From: Apostichopus japonicus
Lineage: Eukaryota; Echinodermata; Holothuroidea; Aspidochirotida; Stichopodidae
DNA: 64,000 nt
Reading direction: 5' to 3'
Assembly (NCBI RefSeq): GCF_037975245.1
Contig: NC_092571.1
Location: 5,788,001-5,852,000 of the forward strand
In this document: piece by piece, positions 58,309 to 64,000 of the stretch
How the letters are laid out: each line of letters begins with the position of its first letter
How positions within the stretch are numbered: the first letter of the stretch is position 1
Notes under the pieces: generated by a model
What the model was told of the DNA's origin: nothing
What the model saw: only the letters and a program-made list of their open reading frames with translations
The model's database searches: none
Position numbers and translations under genes: made by a program

Positions 58309-60880
58309 AATACCGCACATTCGATTGATCGGTAACGAACATTCGATTGATCGGTACCGCACATTCGATTGATCGGTAACGAAGATTCGATTGATCGGTA
58401 CCGCACATTCGATTGATCGGTACCGAACATTCGATTGATCAATACCGCACATTCGATTGATCGGTACCGCACATTCGATTGATCGGTACCGAACAATCGA
58501 TTGATCGCTACCGCACATTCGATTTTTCGGTACCGCACATTCGATTAATCGGTACCGCACATTCGATTGATCGGTACCGAACATTCGATTGATCAATACC
58601 GAACATTCGATTGATCGGTACCGCACAATCGATTGATCGGTACCGAACATTCGATTGATCGGTACCGCACATTTGATTGATCGGTAACGAACATTCGATT
58701 GATCGGTACCGCACATTCGATTGATCGGTAACGAAGATTCGATTGATCGGTACCGCACATTCGATTGATCGGTAACGAACATTCGATTGATCGGTACCGC
58801 ACATTCGATTGATCGGTAACGAAGATTCGATTGATCGGTACCGCACATTCGATTGATCGGTACCGAACATTCGATTGTTCGGTACCGCACATTCGATTGA
58901 TCGGTACCGCACATTCGATTGATCGGTACCGAACAATCGATTGATCGGTACCGCACATTCGATTGATCGGTACCGCACATTCGATTCATCGGTACCGCAC
59001 ATTCGATTGATCGGTACCGCACATTCGATTGATCGGTACCGCACATTCGATTGTTCGGTACCCAACATTCGATTGATCAATACCGCACATTCGATTGATC
59101 GGTACCGCACATTCGATTGTTCGGTACCGCACATTCGATTGTTCGGTACCGCACATTCGATTGATCGGAATCGAACATTCGATTGATCGATACTGCACAT
59201 TCGATTTTTCGGTACCGCACATTCGATTAATCGGTACCGCACAATCGATTGATCGGTACCGAACATTCGATTGATCAATACCGCACATTCGATTGATCGG
59301 TACCGCACAATCGATTGATCGGTACCGAACATTCGATTGATCGGTATCGAACATTCGATTGATCGGTACCGCACATTCGATTGATCGGTACCGCACATGC
59401 GATTGATCGGTACCGAACATTCGATTGATCAATACCGCACATTCGATTGATCGGTACCGCACATGCGATTGATCGGTACCGAACATTCGATTGATCAATA
59501 CCGCACATTCGATTGATCGGTACCGCACATTCGATTGTTCGGTATCGCACATTCGATTGTTCGGTACCGCACATTCGATTGATCGGTATCGAACATTCGA
59601 TTGATCGGTACCGCACATTCGATTGATCGGTACCGCACATTCGATTGATCGGTACCGCATATTCGATTGTTCGGTACCCAACATTCGATTGATCAATACC
59701 GCACATTCGATTGATCGGTACCGCACATTCGATTGATCGGTACAGAACATTCGATTGATCGGTACCGCACATCGATTGATCGGTACCGCACATTCGATTG
59801 ATCGGTACCGCACATTCGATTGATCGGTATCGAACATTCGATTGTTCGGTACCGCACATTCGATTGATCGGTATCGAACATTCGATTGATCGGTACCGCA
59901 CATGCGATTGATCGGTACCGCACATTCGATTGTTCGGTACCGAACATTGGATTGATCGGTACCGCACATTGGATTGATCGGTATCGCACATTCGATTAAT
60001 CGGTACCGCACATATGATTGATCGTTACCGCACATTCGATTGATCGGTACAACACAATCGATTGAACAGTACCGCACATTCGATTGATCGGTACCGAACA
60101 TTCGATTGATCGGTAACGCACATTCGATTGATCGGTACCGCACATTCGGTTGATCGGTACCGCACATTCGATTGATCGGTACCGCACATTCGATTGATCG
60201 GTACCGAACATTCGATTGATCGGTACCGCACAATCGATTGATCGGTACCGAACATTCGATTGATCGGTACCGAACATTCGATTGATCAATACCGCACATT
60301 CGATTGATCGGTAACGAACATTCGATTGATCGGTACCGCACATTCGATTGATCGGTAACGAAGATTCGATTGATCGGTACCGCACATTCGATTGATCGGT
60401 ACCGAACATTCGATTGATCAATACCGCACATTCGATTGATCGGTACCGCACATTCGATTGATCGGTACCGAACAATCGATTGATCGGTACCGCACATTCG
60501 ATTGATCGGTACCGCACATTCGATTGATCGGTACCGCACATTCGATTGATCGGTACCGCACATTCGATTGATCGGTACCGCACATTCGATTGTTCGGTAC
60601 CGCACATTCGATTGTTCGGTACCGCACATTCGATTGATCGGTATCGAACATTCGATTGATCGGTACCGCACATTCGATTTTTCGGTACCGCACATTCGAT
60701 TAATCGGTACCGCACATTCGATTGATCGGTACCGATCATTCGATTGATCAATACCGCACATTCGATTGATCGGTACCGCACAATCGATTGATCGGTACCG
60801 AACATTCGATTGATCGGTAACGAACATTCGATTGATCGGTACCGCACATTCGATTGATCGGTACCGAACATTCGATTGAT
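58309..60880 (+). repeat. Family C array
   Basis: This part matches 54.3-55.5 kb and then, from about 59.5 kb, 50.0-51.3 kb (offset 9,536). The offset leaves remainder 10 modulo 22, the sum of four cassettes (+16), one 5-bp deletion and the private 1-bp loss near 59770. An 88-bp local repeat of the GTAACGAACATTCG / GTAACGAAGATTCG pattern lies near 58685-58830. A 16-bp palindromic monomer, the only one I found in family C downstream of 37.2 kb, lies at 60723-60738. Confidence 0.7.
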
Positions 60881-61794
60881 CAATACCCTACATTCGATTG
60901 ATCGGTACCGCACATTAGATTGTTCGGTACCGCACATTCGATTGTTCGGTACCGCACATTCGATTGATCGGTACCGCACATGCGATTGATCGGTACCGCA
61001 CATTCGATTGATCGGTACCGAACATTCGATTGATCGGTACCGCACATTGGATTGAACCGAACATTCGATTGATCGGTACCGCACATATGATTGATCGGTA
61101 CCGCACATTCGATTGATCGGTACAACACATTCGATTGATCGGTACCGCACATTCGATTGATCGGTACCGCACATTCGATTGATCGGTACCGCACATTCGA
61201 TTGATCGGTACCGAACATTCGATTGATCAATACCGCACATTCGATTGATCGGTACCGCACAATCGATTGATCGGTACCGAACATTCGATTGATCGGTACC
61301 GCACATTCGATTGATCGGTACCGAACATTCGATTGATCAATACCCTACATTCGATTGATCGGTACCGCACATTAGATTGTTCGGTACCGCACATTCGATT
61401 GTTCGGTACCGCACATTCGATTGATCGGTACCGCACATGCGATTGATCGGTACCGCACATTCGATTGATCGGTACCGAACATTCGATTGATCGGTACCGC
61501 ACATTGGATTGAACCGAACATTCGATTGATCGGTACCGCACATATGATTGATCGGTACCGCACATTCGATTGATCGGTACAACACATTCGATTGATCGGT
61601 ACCGCACATTCGATTGATCGGTACAACACATTCGATTGATCGGTACCGCACATTCGATTGATCGGTACCGCACATTCGATTGATCGGTAACGAACATTCG
61701 ATTGATCGGTACCGCACATTCGATTGATCGGTACCGAACATTCGATTGATCAATACCGCACATTCGATTGATCGGTACCGCACATTCGATTGAT
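60881..61794 (+). repeat. 457-bp tandem duplication with 5-bp-deletion monomer
   Basis: The CAATACCCTA junction occurs at 60881 and 61338, 457 bp apart (21 x 22 - 5). The CCCTACATT, ATTAGATTG, ACATGCG and 5-bp-deletion monomers follow in the same order in each. A third copy of the module starts at 51345. The second unit and the 51-kb copy carry an extra CAACAC dimer that the first unit lacks, so the second unit resembles the 51-kb module more closely near its end. Confidence 0.8.
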
Positions 61795-64000
61795 CGGTAC
61801 CGAACAATCGATTTATCGGTACCGCACATTCGATTGATCGGTACCGCACATTCGATTCATCGGTACCGCACATTCGATTGATCGGTACCGCACATTCGAT
61901 TGATCGGTACCGCACATTCGATTGTTCGGTACCGCACATTCGATTGTTCGGTACCGCACATTCGATTGATCGGTATCGAACATTCGATTGATCGGTACCG
62001 CACATTCGATTGTTCGGTACCGCATATTTGATTGATCGGTACCGCACATTCGATTGATCGGTACCGAACATTCGATTGATCAATACCGCACATTCGATTG
62101 ATCGGTACCGCACATTCGATTGATCGGTACCGCACATTCGATTGATCGGTACCGAACATTCGATTGATCGGTACCGCACATTGGATTGATCGGTATCGCA
62201 CATTCGATTCATCGGTACCGCCCATATGATTGATCGGTACCGAACATTCGATTGATCGGTACCGCACATTCGATTGATCGGTACCGCACATTCGATTGAT
62301 CGGTACCGAACATTCGATTGATCGGTAACGCACATTCGATTGATCGGTACCGCACATTCGATTGATCGGTACCGAACATTCGATTGATCGGTAACGCACA
62401 TTCGATTGATCGGTACCGCACATTCGATTGATCGGTACCGCACATTCGAGTGATCGGTACCGCACATTCGATTGATCGGTACCGAACAATCGATTGATCG
62501 GTACCGCACATTCGATTGATCGGTACCGCACATTCGATTCATCGGTACCGCACATTCGATTGATCGGTACCGCACATTCGATTGATCGGTACCGCACATT
62601 CGATTGTTCGGTACCGCACATTCGATTGTTCTTTACCGCACATTCGATTGATCGGTATCGAACATTCGATTGATCGGTACTGCACATTCGATTGATCGGT
62701 ACCGCACATTCGATTGTTCGGTACCGCACATTCGATTGTTCGGTACCGCACATTCGATTGATCGGTATCGAACATTCGATTGATCGGTACTGCACATTCG
62801 ATTTTTCGGTACCGCACATTCGATTAATCGGTACCGCACATTCGATTGATCGGTACCGAACATTCGATTGATCAATACCGAACATTCGATTGATCGGTAC
62901 CGCACAATCGATTGATCGGTACCGAACATTCGATTGATCGGTACCGAACATTCGATTGATCGGTACCGCACATTCGATTGATCGGTAACGAACATTCGAT
63001 TGATCGGTACCGCACATTCGATTGATCGGTAAGGAAGATTCGATTGATCGGTACCGCACATTCGATTGATCGGTACCGAACATTCGATTGTTCGGTACCG
63101 CACATTCGATTGATCGGTACCGCACATTCGATTGATCGGTACCGAACAATCGATTGATCGGTACCGCACATTCGATTGATCGGTACCGCACATTCGATTG
63201 ATCGGTACCGCACATTCGATTGATCGGTACCGCACATTCGATTGATCGGTACCGCACATTCGATTGTTCGGTACCCAAGATTCGATTGATCAATACCGCA
63301 CATTCGATTGATCGGTACCGCACATTCGATTGTTCGGTACCGCACATTCGATTGTTCGGTACCGCACATTCGATTGATCGGTACCGCACATTCGATTGAT
63401 CGGTAACGAACATTCGATTGATCGGTACCGCACATTCGATTGATCGGTACCGCACAATCGATTGATCGGTACCGAACATTCGATTGATCAATACCGCACA
63501 TTCGATTGATCGGTACCGCACAATCGATTGATCGGTACCGAACATTCGATTGATCGGTAACGAACATTCGATTGATCGGTACCGCACATTCGATTGATCG
63601 GTACCGCACATGCGATTGATCGGTACCGAACATTCGATTGATCAATACCGCACATTCGATTGATCGGTACCGCACATGCGATTGATCGGTACCGAACATT
63701 CGATTGATCAATACCGCACATTCGATTGATCGGTACCGCACATTCGATTGTTCGGTACCGCACATTCGATTGTTCGGTACCGCACATTCGATTGATCGGT
63801 ATCGAACATTCGATTGATCGGTACCGCACATTCGATTGATCGGTACCGCACATTCGATTGATCGGTACCGCACATGCGATTGATCGGTACCGCACATTCG
63901 ATTGATCGGTACCGAACATTGGATTGATCGGTACCGCACATTCGATTGATCGGTATCGCACATTCGATTAATCGGTACCGCACATATGATTGATCGTTAC
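61795..64000 (+). repeat. Family C array, right end of window
   Basis: Ordinary C-type monomers continue to the last base. I see no cassette after 57270. A local three-monomer pattern with two GTTCGG monomers and a TATCGAAC monomer occurs at about 62605-62665 and again at 62715-62775. The window ends inside a monomer (base 17), so the array is not bounded here. Confidence 0.75.

Larger units (their letters stand above)
1..64000 (+). repeat. 22-bp satellite tandem array, entire window
   Basis: The consensus monomer is ATTCGATTGATC plus GGTACCGCAC, repeated head to tail about 2,901.5 times with no inverted copy and no interruption longer than a few bases. Most monomers differ from consensus at 0-3 positions. 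Numbering the first A as 1, the commonest variants are C20 to A, A10 to T, GG13-14 to AA, C17 to T or A, G9 to C or A, T3 to A or G, and C4 to T or G. The monomer contains an 8-bp palindrome CGGTACCG (with a GGTACC core), a GATC site and the short inverted repeat CGAT-TG-ATCG. Composition is 11 of 22 GC, with three CpGs per monomer, about 2.2 times expectation. The array is cut by both window ends. Satellite DNA of a eukaryote is the natural reading; the taxon and chromosomal position are unknown. Confidence 0.97.

Noticed and set aside
16870-59186. Short plus-strand open frames (63-103 codons) with an IGTAHSIDRYRTFD pattern
   Set aside because: They occur only where A10 to T replaces the in-frame TGA over several monomers. 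They are the same repeat read on the other strand.
258-63983. Dozens of minus-strand open frames of 60-1,238 codons as protein-coding genes
   Set aside because: They follow from a stop-free 22-bp consensus whose length is not a multiple of three. All three frames are open together, they end where the GATCAATACC or ATTAGTTG variants create stops, and they show no domains or gene signals.
1-64000. CRISPR array
   Set aside because: Units abut directly with no unique spacers, the unit is shorter than usual CRISPR repeats, and there are about 2,900 copies.
1-64000. Iterons of a plasmid or phage replication origin (22-bp direct repeats with GATC)
   Set aside because: Iteron arrays have a handful of copies beside a replication gene. 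Here there are thousands of copies, HOR structure and no gene.
1-64000. Telomeric repeat
   Set aside because: The unit has no G-rich/C-rich strand bias and is internally heterogeneous with HORs, unlike telomerase products.
1-64000. tRNA, rRNA or structured RNA genes
   Set aside because: No stretch departs from the 22-bp repeat long enough to hold one. Hairpins from CGGTACCG and CGAT-TG-ATCG are part of every monomer.

Overview
The whole window is one uninterrupted tandem array of a 22-bp satellite monomer. I find no gene, RNA gene, mobile element or unique sequence in it. Written in two halves, the + strand monomer is ATTCGATTGATC followed by GGTACCGCAC. Every monomer I read is in the same orientation. 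The array enters the window at monomer base 7 and leaves at base 17, so it continues past both ends. After subtracting the indels listed below, the window holds about 2,901.5 monomers. A 64-kb gene-free array with nested higher-order repeats (HORs) points to eukaryotic satellite DNA (heterochromatin, pericentromere or subtelomere). I cannot identify the species. The monomer is 50% GC and carries three CpGs, which fits a lineage or locus without strong CpG decay, but that is inference.

Layout (block boundaries approximate unless stated). Family A, about 1-19,560: a 6,448-bp HOR (33-6480), then a copy lacking 664 bp (6481-12264, 5,784 bp), then a third, rearranged copy from 12265 on, carrying a partial 1,021-bp duplication, a 660-bp tandem duplication and a 440-bp deletion. 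Family B, about 19,560-22,915 and 25,725-36,540, is interrupted by an A-type block (22,916-25,724) that holds an 862-bp tandem duplication. The second B stretch holds overlapping 1,808-bp and 1,677-bp duplications. Family C, about 36,720-64,000, has tandem duplications of 818, 1,632, 418 and 457 bp and a long-range repeat about 10 kb apart (43.5-46.3 kb versus 53.7-56.0 kb).

All three families share one marker module: a 5-bp GGTAC microduplication, a 1-bp deletion 37 bp downstream, and about 150 bp further on two GTTCGG monomers followed by a TATCGAAC monomer. The double-indel cassette occurs 40 times. Together with ten other indel sites it accounts for every departure from 22-bp phase: their sum (+167) predicts the phase at the window end exactly, and it also predicts the remainder modulo 22 of each long-range repeat offset I tested.

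The consensus has no stop codon in any minus-strand frame, so the minus strand shows many long open frames (up to 1,238 codons) with a 22-residue period. I treat these as by-products of the repeat, not genes. The points most worth a second look are the HOR architecture, recurrent variants that turn the monomer into perfect palindromes, a loose resemblance to a CENP-B box, and near-identical multi-kilobase copies that may be very recent or assembly artefacts.
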